From positions 620,001 through 684,000 of the forward strand of contig NZ_LDJX01000001.1 of the NCBI RefSeq assembly GCF_001306415.1: DNA of 64,000 bases. The letters run 5' to 3'. Below the pieces are notes generated by a model that searched no databases, had not been told where the DNA came from, and saw nothing but the letters and a program-made list of their open reading frames with translations. Positions 28,851 through 38,166 of the stretch are shown here, piece by piece (position 1 is the first letter of the stretch; each line of letters opens with the position of its first letter). A program made the position numbers and the translations under genes. This DNA comes from Croceitalea dokdonensis DOKDO 023. Its GTDB lineage: Bacteria > Bacteroidota > Bacteroidia > Flavobacteriales > Flavobacteriaceae.

Positions 28851-29762
28851 ATGAAACAGTTGATATTTCTGGTTTTAACGATACTTCTCTTAACTTCTTG
28901 CCAAGATGTAATTGATGTTGAATTGCAAGAAACTGAGACAAGACTTGTGGTTAATGGTTTGATTAGGGTAGATATGAGCCAAGAGTTTGCACCCATACAA
29001 ATTAAGGTTTCAGAAACTACCAATTTTTTTAATGACAATGTTCCTACTTCCTTAGATGATAACGCCACAATAATTTATGGGAGATTTAATCCTGATTCCC
29101 CGGAGAATTTAGAACTTGACCCTAATAATTTTTCATCCTCATTAACTGAATTGGAGCCCGGTAGCGGCATTTACGTCCCTGATTTGAGCTTTGATGCAGA
29201 CCAAAGAATCCGCACGAGTAACATTTTCCCCAACACGGTATTCATTTTGTTTTTAGAGCACAAAGGAAGAAGATACGCTGCAAGAACGCCTTTTTCACCC
29301 ACAGTGCCCATAGATACTATAACCCAAGGTGTTAACACCTTATTTGGTGAAGACGATATTGAATTAAAAATCACCATCACAGATGTTTTGGACTCAGAAG
29401 ATTTTTATGTTTTTGATTTTGGTAATGGTGATTTTCTAACTCTGGAAGATGAATTCATTGATGGCCAAGAGTTTGAATTTTCATATTTCCCAGAAAGAGA
29501 TATTTCATCTGGAGAATCCTTGGAGGTAAGCATTTTAGGGGCAGATCAAGATTTTTTTAATTATATGGATTTACTGGTCGAACAAACCTTGAATGACGGC
29601 GGTATTTTTGAGACCCCGGCGGCCACCGTTAGGGGCAATGTATTTGATGTCACTGGGCTGGATAATGATATTTTATTTGACAACGTAAACCGGCCAGACA
29701 ATTTTCCCTTGGGCTATTTCGCCGTAGTACAGGAATTTAAAGAAACCATTGATGTTAATTAA
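28851..29762 (+). CDS. DUF4249 lipoprotein, copy 1
   Basis: A 303-aa lipoprotein (lipobox LLLTSC, Cys17) of the DUF4249 family, beta-rich, with the conserved start QDVIDVELQETETRLVVNG and end TGLDN..FDNVNRPDNFPLGYFAV. Such proteins are encoded next to TonB receptors in Bacteroidota and are thought to be surface partners in uptake, although I know of no solved role. It starts three bases after the receptor stop and is a clear tandem duplicate of the next gene (copy 2), with conserved blocks along the whole length. Confidence 0.85.
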   Translation: MKQLIFLVLTILLLTSCQDVIDVELQETETRLVVNGLIRVDMSQEFAPIQIKVSETTNFFNDNVPTSLDDNATIIYGRFNPDSPENLELDPNNFSSSLTELEPGSGIYVPDLSFDADQRIRTSNIFPNTVFILFLEHKGRRYAARTPFSPTVPIDTITQGVNTLFGEDDIELKITITDVLDSEDFYVFDFGNGDFLTLEDEFIDGQEFEFSYFPERDISSGESLEVSILGADQDFFNYMDLLVEQTLNDGGIFETPAATVRGNVFDVTGLDNDILFDNVNRPDNFPLGYFAVVQEFKETIDVN

Positions 29763-30675
29763 AAAAATAGTTTGGCGGCGGTTAATCATTGCCCTCCCAG
29801 TTGTCCTTCCTTTTTCATCCTGTGAAGATGTAATAGAAGTAAACTTACTGGAACCTGAGACCAGACTGGTGGTGAACGGAATTGTTAGGGTAGACATGGC
29901 AGAAGAATTCGTAGATGTCCAAATCCGGGTTAAGGAGTCCTCCATTTTTTTTGAAGAAAACACTATTACCCAGCTGGAAAGCGCGGTAATCCTTATAGGA
30001 CAAGCTAATGAAGAAGATCCTTTTGACCTTAATTTTGGGACCTCGGTATTAGTGGAAACGAATCCAGGCTCTGGCATTTACGTTCCAAGTTATATCCCCG
30101 GAACGGACACGGACGATCGTATCAGGACAGAATTCTTGAATGAAAATACAGAATTTTTTCTGGTGATTGAGCATAAAGGTAATAGATATGCAGCTCAAAC
30201 CCTTTTCTCCCCAACAGTACCAATTGACGGTATAACACAGGGAAATGAGACTTTATTTAATCAAGAAGAAACGGAGGTAGTAGTTACATTTACTGATATT
30301 CCCGAACAAGAAAACTACTATGTCTTTGATTTTGGATTTGGGAATTTTTTGGAAGTAAATGATGAATTTACAGATGGACAACAATTCACCTTCTCCTACT
30401 TTTACGATGAACGTTTACAGCCTGGTACACGTTTGGAAATAAGCATTCTTGGTGCGGACCAACAGTTCTTTAATTACATAGACCTGTTGTTGGAACAGAC
30501 AGAAAATAACGGTGGTGTTTTTCAAACTCCCGCAGCAACCGTCAGGGGCAATATCTTTGATGTTACTGGACTGGATAATGTAAACATATTTGATAACGTG
30601 CAACGTCCAAATGACTTTGCCCTTGGCTATTTTGCAGTGGTCCAAGAATTTAAACAAACGATTATCATTGAATAA
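29752..30675 (+). CDS. DUF4249 lipoprotein, copy 2
   Basis: A 307-aa paralogue of the preceding gene. The hydrophobic N-terminus ends in PFSSC, the probable lipidation site. Shared blocks include ETRLVVNG, GSGIYVPS, FSPTVPID, ITQG, LGADQQFFNYIDLLLEQT and ATVRGNIFDVTGLDN. ATG 29752 lies within the last codons of copy 1, so the two are translationally coupled; a TTG one codon earlier is possible. Two diverged copies with one receptor suggest a heteromeric surface unit or ligand specialisation. The stop abuts the stop of the convergent permease gene. Confidence 0.85.
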   Translation: MLIKKIVWRRLIIALPVVLPFSSCEDVIEVNLLEPETRLVVNGIVRVDMAEEFVDVQIRVKESSIFFEENTITQLESAVILIGQANEEDPFDLNFGTSVLVETNPGSGIYVPSYIPGTDTDDRIRTEFLNENTEFFLVIEHKGNRYAAQTLFSPTVPIDGITQGNETLFNQEETEVVVTFTDIPEQENYYVFDFGFGNFLEVNDEFTDGQQFTFSYFYDERLQPGTRLEISILGADQQFFNYIDLLLEQTENNGGVFQTPAATVRGNIFDVTGLDNVNIFDNVQRPNDFALGYFAVVQEFKQTIIIE

Positions 30676-32001
30676 TCATACCAGAAAACTTAAAATAACA
30701 ATCAATACCAGTGCGGTAACACCCTGAAAAAAGGTAGCTATGGTATGCCCCAATAGCGAATTTTTTAAATCCATATTGGACAATTGGGAAACCACCCAAA
30801 AATAGCTATCATTAATATGGGATACCGTCATGGCACCTGCACCAATAGCCAATACCAATAGTGCCTTTTGTGGCACAAGTACCAACCCAAAGTTTTCCAT
30901 CAAGGGAGCCAAAATAGCTGCGGTGGTTATGATGGCAACGGTGGATGACCCTTGCGCAGATTTTACAAGCGCAGCAATAATGAAGGCCGTTACCAAGCCT
31001 CCTACAACAGAGTTTACCGCGGTTGGAATCATACTGGCCATGTCCACGGTTCTCAAAACAGCGCCAAAGGCGCCGCCTGCACCCGTAATCAGGACTATTA
31101 ATCCCGCAGAACGTAAAGCTTCAATAATCCATTGGCTTTGCTTTGATTTTTCTATACCACGGGCCAAAGGTAGACAACATAAAACCCCTATCAGCAATGC
31201 TATAATAGGGTTGCCAAATAAGGACAACATGTTTAAAACAACACCTTCCCCAAAAGGATAGGTAGGATATTCCGCAGCCGACTTTAATCCGATTAAAACC
31301 AATGGGAGCACTAAAGGCAAAAAGGCTTTTAGCGAGGTTGTTTTTGTCTTTTTGGTTTGTTCCAAGTTTGCTGTCCTTAATTGGGCAACTTCCAACTCTT
31401 GAAGTTTTGGGCCTATGATTTTGCCCCAATAACAACCTACCAAAGAAACTGGAATGGCCACCACTAGACCCAAAATTAAAACAAGTCCCAAATCTGCCTC
31501 CAAAATGGCAGCCGCGGCCAAGGGGCCGGGTGTAGGAGGAACAAACACATGCGCCGCATACAATCCACTGGCCAAGGCAATGGCAAATACCAACTTTGGA
31601 ATGTTGGATTTTTTACTGAGAGAAGAAGTCAAAGAGGATAAAATCACAAAACCAGAGTCACAATACACCGGTATGCTCACCACAAATCCCGCAAGGTTCA
31701 ATGCCATAGGTGAATGTTTCAATCCAACAAGTTTTAGGATAGATGTGGCTAAGACATTGGTAGCACCGGTCTTTTCTAAATAGGCACCAATGACAGTGCC
31801 AAAAGCAATAACCAAACCAATACTACCCAATGTTTTCCCAAAACCGTCTGCTATGGTATCCATTAAGGCTTTAGGTTGCATCCCAAAGGAAAAACCAGCA
31901 ATAATAGCTGCCAAAACCAAACTAAAAATAGGGTGCATTTTAAGTCTAACAGTTGCAAAAACAATGAAGCCAACGGCCACTAATAAGATAAGTATTTCCA
32001 T
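30676..32001 (-). CDS. GntP-family permease, probable D-glycerate/gluconate transporter
   Basis: A 441-aa inner-membrane protein with about 12 hydrophobic segments of the GntP family (HVFVPPTPGPLAAAAILEADLG, GSSTVAIITTAAILAP and ASHxNDSYFW-like SHINDSYFWVVSQ). GntP proteins import gluconate or related acids with protons. It follows the glycerate kinase gene by one base, so D-glycerate is the best guess for the substrate. Confidence 0.88.
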   Translation of the reverse strand: MEILILLVAVGFIVFATVRLKMHPIFSLVLAAIIAGFSFGMQPKALMDTIADGFGKTLGSIGLVIAFGTVIGAYLEKTGATNVLATSILKLVGLKHSPMALNLAGFVVSIPVYCDSGFVILSSLTSSLSKKSNIPKLVFAIALASGLYAAHVFVPPTPGPLAAAAILEADLGLVLILGLVVAIPVSLVGCYWGKIIGPKLQELEVAQLRTANLEQTKKTKTTSLKAFLPLVLPLVLIGLKSAAEYPTYPFGEGVVLNMLSLFGNPIIALLIGVLCCLPLARGIEKSKQSQWIIEALRSAGLIVLITGAGGAFGAVLRTVDMASMIPTAVNSVVGGLVTAFIIAALVKSAQGSSTVAIITTAAILAPLMENFGLVLVPQKALLVLAIGAGAMTVSHINDSYFWVVSQLSNMDLKNSLLGHTIATFFQGVTALVLIVILSFLV

Positions 32002-32002
32002 G

Positions 32003-33127
32003 CTAGGGATTCTTTAAATAATCACTTACCGTATCCGACAACAATCTATGGGCATTTTCCATATTGTAAGTAAGGCTCTTTGTGCCATCCCCAATTTCAA
32101 CAAGCTGTAGTCCAGGATGATTTCGTAGTACATCTTCTTCCAAATCTACCTTACCACAAAAGGCAACTACAGGGACGCCATATCTTAGGCCCAAACGGTA
32201 CACTCCGGCAATTAATTTTCCATTAAGGGTCTGTTCATCCATACGCCCCTCCCCGGTAAAAATATAATCGAATTGCTTGGTTTCTAGCAAATCTTGCACT
32301 TTCATTACATTAAACATAAATTCTATTCCACTTAAAAATTCTGCATTAAAAAAGGCTTTTAATCCAAATGCCGCTCCCCCTGCTGCACCAGCTCCTGGAA
32401 TATTACCATAATCGGTTCCAGTTCTTTTCTCAACCAAAGCACTTAAGCCGGTTAAGCCCTCTTCTAGCTGCAATACTGCTTTTGGCGTTGCCCCCTTTTG
32501 TGGTCCATAGATTACTGAAGCTCCATTATCTCCACATAGCGGATTGTCAACGTCATTAACGGCATAAAATGAAATCTCTTTAAATGGTTTAGGGGGTTTA
32601 AAATCCGTCACCGCACCCAACTGTTTCCCCATTGGCCGCACTAATGCCCCGTTTGAATCAAAAAATTTATATCCTAAAGCATGCGCAATTCCCAAACCAC
32701 CATCGTTAGTGGCACTACCGCCTAAACCAACATAAATGGTTTTAGCTCCCATTGCTATAGCTTTTTTTATTTGCAACCCAGTTCCAAAAGTAGACGTAAT
32801 TAATGGGTTACGTTTGTGCACTGGAAGCTGTGCAAGACCAGATGCGCTTGCCAATTCTATATATGCGGATTTACTTTTCCCATCAAATAAAAAGGAGGAG
32901 TAAATGGGTTGGCCCAATGCATTTACCGTTTCGCAGTCAATTGCCGTTACCTTAAGATATTTAGAAATGGCAGCCTGAAAACCATCGCCCCCATCAGAGG
33001 CAATACGACTAGAAATTTTAGCCCTAGGAAAGACAGTGCTAATACCTTCTTCCATGGCAGAAATGACTTCCTCTGCCGTTAATGAGCCTTTAAACTTATC
33101 CGGAAGTAGTAAAAATTTATCTAACAT
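32003..33127 (-). CDS. Glycerate kinase (GarK/GlxK family)
   Basis: Phosphorylates D-glycerate to 2-phosphoglycerate (type II enzymes of this family). The 374-aa protein begins LLPDKFKGSLTAEEV and has SDGGDGF, IYVGLGGSATNDGGLG and GEGRMDEQTLNGK motifs. The gene is the first of a two-gene unit with a GntP permease (one-base gap), giving import and activation of glycerate. Glycerate could come from photorespiratory glycolate or sugar-acid breakdown; no other gene of those routes is nearby. Confidence 0.93.
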   Translation of the reverse strand: MLDKFLLLPDKFKGSLTAEEVISAMEEGISTVFPRAKISSRIASDGGDGFQAAISKYLKVTAIDCETVNALGQPIYSSFLFDGKSKSAYIELASASGLAQLPVHKRNPLITSTFGTGLQIKKAIAMGAKTIYVGLGGSATNDGGLGIAHALGYKFFDSNGALVRPMGKQLGAVTDFKPPKPFKEISFYAVNDVDNPLCGDNGASVIYGPQKGATPKAVLQLEEGLTGLSALVEKRTGTDYGNIPGAGAAGGAAFGLKAFFNAEFLSGIEFMFNVMKVQDLLETKQFDYIFTGEGRMDEQTLNGKLIAGVYRLGLRYGVPVVAFCGKVDLEEDVLRNHPGLQLVEIGDGTKSLTYNMENAHRLLSDTVSDYLKNP

Positions 33128-33426
33128 TGCCCTTTAGGTTTCTGCAAAAGATATTCAATTGGTTCAATGTCTTAAACATAACGGTAAAGAACTTATTTGG
33201 ACACAGCTTGTCTTAGCCATAATACTTTAGTTTAAATGCGTGCCTAAAAAGTCTCTCAACCCTAAATACGAATACCAAGTTACACTAAAATAAAAACCTA
33301 AAAATTATTGTACCCTACCTTCTTTCAACGATAGCTTTTGAATTTTTCCGAGCAATTACAAGAAAGCTATTGGTATCTATCGATTCTGATATAGTAAAAT
33401 TCAACTGCACCACTTATTTTTGAAGG
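33128..33426. other. 299-base intergenic region, no gene recognised
   Basis: It separates divergent glycerate kinase and DUF6095-like genes. A 31-codon open frame on the minus strand (33315-33410, GTG start) reads plausibly as protein but resembles nothing I know. A -7 box for the rightward gene is at 33415-33422. I see no convincing promoter for glycerate kinase. Confidence 0.4.
33415..33422 (+). promoter_or_regulatory. -7 element four bases before a start codon
   Basis: TATTTTTG is an exact TAnnTTTG match and ends four bases before ATG 33427. Transcription should start at or next to the ATG, so the mRNA may be leaderless. Confidence 0.5.
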
Positions 33427-33660
33427 ATGAAAAGAACGGACAAGGACCTATTGGTTAAGGGGATTAAATCATTTTTATATACCACATTAGCTATGTTCGC
33501 AGCGCCTCTTGTGCTATATCAAGCTTTTAAAAATACGGACAAACCCCTTTTTGTACCTGTTTTGGTCGTGGGTGTATTTTTAGCTGGCTTGGCCATTTAC
33601 CTAGGGTTCCGTTCTGTAAAAATTGTGATGACAGCTGTTTTTGGAGAGAAAAAAAAATAG
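33427..33660 (+). CDS. Small two-helix membrane protein (DUF6095-like)
   Basis: A 77-aa protein with two hydrophobic helices (residues 15-32 and 40-60) and a basic C-terminus (FGEKKK). It resembles the small DUF6095 family of Flavobacteriia; I am not certain of the number. No catalytic motif. Function unknown. A -7 box four bases before the ATG supports the start and suggests a leaderless message. Confidence 0.75.
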   Translation: MKRTDKDLLVKGIKSFLYTTLAMFAAPLVLYQAFKNTDKPLFVPVLVVGVFLAGLAIYLGFRSVKIVMTAVFGEKKK

Positions 33661-33667
33661 GGTACCG

Positions 33668-34342
33668 TTACTTTTTACCCGGTTTCCATTTATTGACCAA
33701 AGTTGCGTAATCATAATCCAAAACGGATTTTTGCCGCTCCAACCTATCGGAGGCAAAAGCGCGTTGCAAGATATCCTCAATAAGATAATCCTCATGCACC
33801 TCGGTAGGCACAAATTCTTCCTTTAAACTTATATTAAAAGCGCTTGCGGTGGTATTGTACCAGAATGCCCGCCACCCACTTCTTAGGTTTTTAACCAAAT
33901 CAAAGGCCGTATCTCCAGTTTGTCTGTGAATCAGTTTAACCAGAATCTGCCCCTCTGTTCTAGTCAACTTTTTTAATTCATCCGAAAACTCACCTTCAAT
34001 ATACTTTTGAACTTTTTTGGTATATTTTTTTTGCTTTCTCTTCTTTGTGATCAAAGCAATACTGTCATTCAACTCCACCAGACGTTCCGCGGCCAACTTG
34101 GCATAAGGATACACCTTTAGGGTTTTCCTTCGCAGAATATAGTACCTAAGTTTCTCCTCCTTACTGTCAAACTCTAGTTTTCCAAAAAGATAAACATCCT
34201 CCAACTCTATGGATTTCATCAATACCGAATCCCCAGACATACGAACATAGTAGACGTCCGTGGTATCCACTTTTTGTAACTCTTGGCTACCCACCCTCAT
34301 CGCCAAGCAGCATACCAGATAAAAAATAACAGTTTTAAACAT
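33668..34342 (-). CDS. Secreted DUF4294 protein
   Basis: A 224-aa protein with a signal peptide (MFKTVIFYLVCCLAMRVGSQE) and the DUF4294 domain. The domain is seen in YYILRRKTLKVYPYAKLAAERLVEL, KKVQKYIEGEFSDELKKLTRTEGQILVKLIHRQTG and FWYNTTASAFNISLKEEF; pieces are quoted in part. The family is almost confined to Bacteroidetes and has no known function. ATG 34342 gives the clean signal peptide; ATG 34366 would add eight residues. Convergent with the DUF6095-like gene and divergent from the M42 peptidase gene. Confidence 0.8.
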   Translation of the reverse strand: MFKTVIFYLVCCLAMRVGSQELQKVDTTDVYYVRMSGDSVLMKSIELEDVYLFGKLEFDSKEEKLRYYILRRKTLKVYPYAKLAAERLVELNDSIALITKKRKQKKYTKKVQKYIEGEFSDELKKLTRTEGQILVKLIHRQTGDTAFDLVKNLRSGWRAFWYNTTASAFNISLKEEFVPTEVHEDYLIEDILQRAFASDRLERQKSVLDYDYATLVNKWKPGKK

Positions 34343-34420
34343 GGTTTTCAATTGGTCATAAACCATACCAAAAGTAACGATAAAGGCCAGCTTATATTAT
34401 TAAATAAAAGTGAATATTGC

Positions 34421-34428
34421 TATGTTTG
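34421..34428 (+). promoter_or_regulatory. -7 element for the M42 peptidase gene
   Basis: TATGTTTG is an exact TAnnTTTG match, 17 bases before ATG 34446. No TTG is seen at the right distance. Confidence 0.45.
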
Positions 34429-34445
34429 TACCCTAAAAGAAATAC

Positions 34446-35534
34446 ATGGCTACTAAGAAAATTATTACTTCCAAATCCCTTAAATTTTTTGAAAAATACC
34501 TAAATAATGCCTCTCCTACGGGGTATGAATGGGAGGGTCAAAAAATATGGATGGAATACCTTAAACCATATGTGGACGAATTTATCACGGACACCTATGG
34601 AACGGCCGTGGCTGTCATAAATCCTAAGGCAACATACAAAGTAGTTATTGAGGGACATTCTGATGAGATTTCTTGGTACGTTAATTATATCACGGATAAT
34701 GGACTAATTTATGTCATTAGAAATGGTGGTAGTGACCATCAGATAGCTCCTTCTAAATGGGTGAATATCCATACCAAAAATGGCATCGTCAAAGGGGTTT
34801 TTGGTTGGCCAGCAATCCACACCCGTAGAAGTGGAAAAGAGGAAGCACCAAAGCTTGATAATATCTTTATTGACATAGGGGCCACAGATAAGGAAGAGGT
34901 GGAAAAGATGGGGGTGCACGTGGGCTGTGTCATCACCTACCCAGATGAATTCCAGGTGTTGAACAAAAATAAGTATGTATGCCGCGCCCTAGACAACAGG
35001 GCCGGTGGATTTATGATAGCGGAAGTGGCCCGTCTATTGCATGAAAATAAAAAGACTTTACCTTTTGGACTGTACATCACCAACTCTGTACAAGAGGAAA
35101 TTGGTCTACGTGGTGCGGAAATGATTACCCAACGTTTAAAACCCAATGTAGCCATAGTTACAGATGTTACCCATGACACCACTACTCCCATGATCAACAA
35201 GAAAACAGAAGGGGACACCGCAATAGGCAAGGGCCCGGTTATTGCCTATGCCCCGGCCGTTCAGCAAAAACTTAGGGACCGCATCATAGAAACAGCAGAA
35301 AAAAACAACATCCAATTCCAACGTGCCGCCAGCTCGCGCTCCAGCGGAACGGACACGGACGCTTTTGCCTACAGTAACGGTGGGGTGGCCTCTGCATTGA
35401 TATCATTACCCCTGCGCTATATGCACACTACGGTAGAAACGGTACATAAAGATGATGTTGAAAATGTGATTAGGTTGATATACGAAACCTTATTGACCAT
35501 AAAAGCTGGGGAAACCTTTAGTTATTTTGAGTAA
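34446..35534 (+). CDS. M42-family metallo-aminopeptidase
   Basis: A 362-aa cytosolic peptidase of the M42 (glutamyl aminopeptidase/FrvX) family. Zinc ligands and catalytic residues appear in order: His in VIEGHSDEIS, Asp in CRALDNRAGG, the Glu pair in QEEIGLRGA, Asp in VTDVTHD and His in YMHTTVETV. M42 enzymes form large tetrahedral complexes that finish the breakdown of peptides. No signal peptide. A -7 box lies 17 bases upstream. Confidence 0.92.
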   Translation: MATKKIITSKSLKFFEKYLNNASPTGYEWEGQKIWMEYLKPYVDEFITDTYGTAVAVINPKATYKVVIEGHSDEISWYVNYITDNGLIYVIRNGGSDHQIAPSKWVNIHTKNGIVKGVFGWPAIHTRRSGKEEAPKLDNIFIDIGATDKEEVEKMGVHVGCVITYPDEFQVLNKNKYVCRALDNRAGGFMIAEVARLLHENKKTLPFGLYITNSVQEEIGLRGAEMITQRLKPNVAIVTDVTHDTTTPMINKKTEGDTAIGKGPVIAYAPAVQQKLRDRIIETAEKNNIQFQRAASSRSSGTDTDAFAYSNGGVASALISLPLRYMHTTVETVHKDDVENVIRLIYETLLTIKAGETFSYFE

Positions 35535-35617
35535 GACCAGCGATTTAACTTAAGATCACAAGAGATTTTCTTTAATACTTGAAACATAACCAAACCATGT
35601 GAAGTCCTGGGGCGCTT

Positions 35618-36244
35618 TTGAAAAAGACGTTTAATTTGACTACACCCCTAAAAGACACGTTGCCCGTTAACCGAGCTAATAATCTAGAACGACCTAACTT
35701 GGATGAATTAATTGATATTCTTGACGATAAAGGCAACTATACGGGGCAAACGGCATTAAAGTCCGTGGCACATGCCAAGGGGCTTTTTCATCCTACCATC
35801 CATGTTTGGTGCTATACTGATGACGGTCGCCTTTTGCTGCAGCAACGAGGGAAACATAAGGAAACCTACCCTCTAAAATGGGATGTTTCCGTGGCTGGGC
35901 ATATTGGCGCCGGAGAAACCCCGGAGTTAGGCGCATTCCGGGAATGCCAAGAAGAACTGGGCGTAACCATTGTCAAGGACCAGCTAGTTAAATTACAGGT
36001 ATACAAAAAGGAAAAAAAACACCCCAATGGTATTTTTGATAGGGAGTTTACACATGTATTTCTTTATCGATTGGATAAAAGTACGCCCCTCATAAAACAA
36101 GAAAGCGAGGTTGAGGCCTTACAATGGATTTCGATAACCGAATTTAAATCATGGATTGCAGAAAAACACCAAGGTCTAATCCCAAATTCAGAGGAGCGTT
36201 TTGGTTTTGTGCTATCGGCTATTAAAAAGAGATTAACACCCTAG
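35618..36244 (+). CDS. NUDIX hydrolase (YfcD/IPP-isomerase-like group)
   Basis: A NUDIX protein whose box GHIGAGETPELGAFRECQEELGV (23 residues; key residues are the opening G and E, then REC.EELGV) fits G-x5-E-x7-RExxEExG. The surrounding segments (LDELIDILDD, HPTIHVWCY, KWDVSVAGH, FDREFTHVFLY) resemble the YfcD/isopentenyl-diphosphate-isomerase-like group. Substrate unknown. No ATG start is seen: TTG 35618 gives 208 aa, while TTG 35699 gives MDELIDIL, where homologues usually begin. Only one base separates its stop from the hisS stop. Confidence 0.85.
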   Translation: MKKTFNLTTPLKDTLPVNRANNLERPNLDELIDILDDKGNYTGQTALKSVAHAKGLFHPTIHVWCYTDDGRLLLQQRGKHKETYPLKWDVSVAGHIGAGETPELGAFRECQEELGVTIVKDQLVKLQVYKKEKKHPNGIFDREFTHVFLYRLDKSTPLIKQESEVEALQWISITEFKSWIAEKHQGLIPNSEERFGFVLSAIKKRLTP

Positions 36245-36245
36245 A

Positions 36246-37619
36246 TTATCCTAATAAAAACGCTGGGATATCATTTATTTTAAAGGTGGTTTGCTCTCCC
36301 GAGGCCATGTCCTTTAAAATATAGCAGTTTTCCTCTAATTCCTTAGCTCCTAGTAAAATCACGTATGGCACGTTTCGTTTGTCGGCGTATTTAAACTGTT
36401 TTTGCACCTTAGTGGCAGCGGGGTACATATCTGCCTTTATTCCCTTTGTACGCATTTGAGATACCAATTTTAACGCGGCCAAACCCTCCTCCGTTCCAAA
36501 ATTAAGACATAACACCTGCAACGATTGGCCTATGGATTTAGGAAATAAGTCCAGTTCCTCCAAGACCAAATAAATTCTATCCAGTCCAAATGAAATTCCC
36601 ACACCACTTACATCGTTAAGCCCAAAAATACCAGTAAGGTCATCATATCGACCGCCACCGCCTATGGATCCCATAGCAACGCCTTCCGGTGCAGAAACCT
36701 CAAAAATGGCACCTGTATAATAGTTTAAACCGCGGGCCAACGTAACATCCAGCTCCAGCTTGGCAGACCGCAGGCCAAGAGTGTTCACCGCGCTGATAAT
36801 TTCTTCCATCTCCTGAATGCCCTGAAGGCCAATTACAGAATCTTCCAATAATTCCCTTAACTGCTCTAGCTGGCTTGCCGCATTACCCCGCATTTGAAAT
36901 AGTGGATTTGCTTTCTGTATCGCAGCTGTTGAAATACCTTTGGACAACATTTCTTCCTTGACCTTCCCCTCCCCTATTTTATCCAATTTATCCAAGGCCA
37001 CGGTAAAATCTACCAGCAAATGTTGCGCACCAATTACCTCTGCAATTCCAGAAAGCACTTTGCGGTTGTTCATTTTTATGGTGGTTCCCGTTAATCCTAA
37101 ATCCGTAAAAACCGCGTCGTACAATTGTATGAACTCTACCTCCTGTAAAAGTGAATTTGCGCCAACTACATCAGCATCGCACTGGTAGAACTCCCTAAAC
37201 CTTCCTTTTTGCGGTCTATCGGCACGCCAAACGGGCTGTATTTGATACCGTTTAAAAGGAAAATCAATCTCGTTTTGGTGCATCACCACATATCTCGCAA
37301 AGGGTACCGTTAAATCATACCTAAGGGCTTTATCCGTAATTTTAGGGGCTAAGGAACTGGAATTCTTGGAACTGTAGGTAACATCGTCCACCTTGGATAT
37401 AAAATCGCCCGAGTTTAAAATCTTAAAAATTAAGCGGTCTCCCTCTTCACCGTATTTTCCCAATAGCGTTTCAGAATTCTCAAAACTAGGGGTCTCTATG
37501 GGTTGGAACCCAAACCGCTGGAATTGCCCTTTTATGGTATTTAGAATATGATTGCGCTTGGCAATTTCCGCAGGTGAAAAATCTCTTGTCCCCTTTGGTA
37601 TCGAAGGTTTGTGTGCCAT
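36246..37619 (-). CDS. hisS: Histidyl-tRNA synthetase HisS
   Basis: Charges tRNA-His. The 457-aa class II synthetase has motif 1 around the dimer interface, motif 2 with FREFYQCDADVVG, the histidine loops LARGLNYYTGAIFE and GSIGGGGRYDDL, motif 3 SGVGISFGLDRIYL, and a C-terminal anticodon-binding domain (GIKADMYPAATKVQKQFKYA). A -7 box TATATTTG (37645-37638) lies 18 bases upstream. Confidence 0.96.
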   Translation of the reverse strand: MAHKPSIPKGTRDFSPAEIAKRNHILNTIKGQFQRFGFQPIETPSFENSETLLGKYGEEGDRLIFKILNSGDFISKVDDVTYSSKNSSSLAPKITDKALRYDLTVPFARYVVMHQNEIDFPFKRYQIQPVWRADRPQKGRFREFYQCDADVVGANSLLQEVEFIQLYDAVFTDLGLTGTTIKMNNRKVLSGIAEVIGAQHLLVDFTVALDKLDKIGEGKVKEEMLSKGISTAAIQKANPLFQMRGNAASQLEQLRELLEDSVIGLQGIQEMEEIISAVNTLGLRSAKLELDVTLARGLNYYTGAIFEVSAPEGVAMGSIGGGGRYDDLTGIFGLNDVSGVGISFGLDRIYLVLEELDLFPKSIGQSLQVLCLNFGTEEGLAALKLVSQMRTKGIKADMYPAATKVQKQFKYADKRNVPYVILLGAKELEENCYILKDMASGEQTTFKINDIPAFLLG

Positions 37620-37637
37620 GAACTAGTAATTATCAAA

Positions 37638-37645
37638 CAAATATA
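37638..37645 (-). promoter_or_regulatory. -7 element for hisS
   Basis: Read leftward TATATTTG, an exact TAnnTTTG match, giving a leader of about 13 bases. No TTG at the right distance is seen. Confidence 0.45.
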
Positions 37646-37686
37646 ACGGTTTGTGCATCTTAGGTTTTACAGTAGAAACAAATTTG

Positions 37687-38157
37687 CTATCCAATCATCT
37701 CATCGAACCATCTGTAAAGTTCGCCTTTGGTGATTACGGCGCCTTGCTGAATTAATCCAAACTTATCTGCATTTTTATCCTCACCATAAGCTTTTGACGC
37801 TGTTAGGTATTCCACAAAATCCGATTGGAAATTACGTTTAAACCATCCAAAGCCCACTTTGGTCCGTAAATCAATCTCTGGATTCAGCACCTTTACGGAA
37901 ATCAATTTCATTTCTTTCTCGGCAAGTTCAAACAGGTGCATGTGCCGCTCAGAAATATTCTCTAAATAGGTTACTTTACTTAATACGCCTTCCCATATTA
38001 AATCACTGAACACATCCAATTCCTGTTCTGCGACCTCTGGCTTGTTGGCCTTGATGTCTTTCCATTCTTGGGCAGTGATGGACTGTGTGGCCAAAAAATT
38101 GATAAATTCTTGGTGCAACTCTAAAAACTGTTCTTTTGATAGCCTTTTATACTTCAT
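37687..38157 (-). CDS. DUF6495-type protein of unknown function
   Basis: A 156-aa soluble, acidic, mainly helical protein (MKYKRLSKEQFLELHQEFINFLA). It looks like a small Flavobacteriia family that I recall as DUF6495. The C-terminus (GAVITKGELYRWFDEMI) is the most distinctive part. No signal peptide or motif. It lies after the rplI terminator in the same direction, so it may be expressed by read-through or from a promoter I cannot see. Confidence 0.7.
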   Translation of the reverse strand: MKYKRLSKEQFLELHQEFINFLATQSITAQEWKDIKANKPEVAEQELDVFSDLIWEGVLSKVTYLENISERHMHLFELAEKEMKLISVKVLNPEIDLRTKVGFGWFKRNFQSDFVEYLTASKAYGEDKNADKFGLIQQGAVITKGELYRWFDEMIG

Positions 38158-38166
38158 GACAATAAC

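Noticed and set aside
30830-31261. 143-codon frame on the plus strand
   Set aside because: It is antisense to the GntP permease and its amino-acid make-up (Ala, Pro, Thr rich) is that of a reversed membrane-protein gene.
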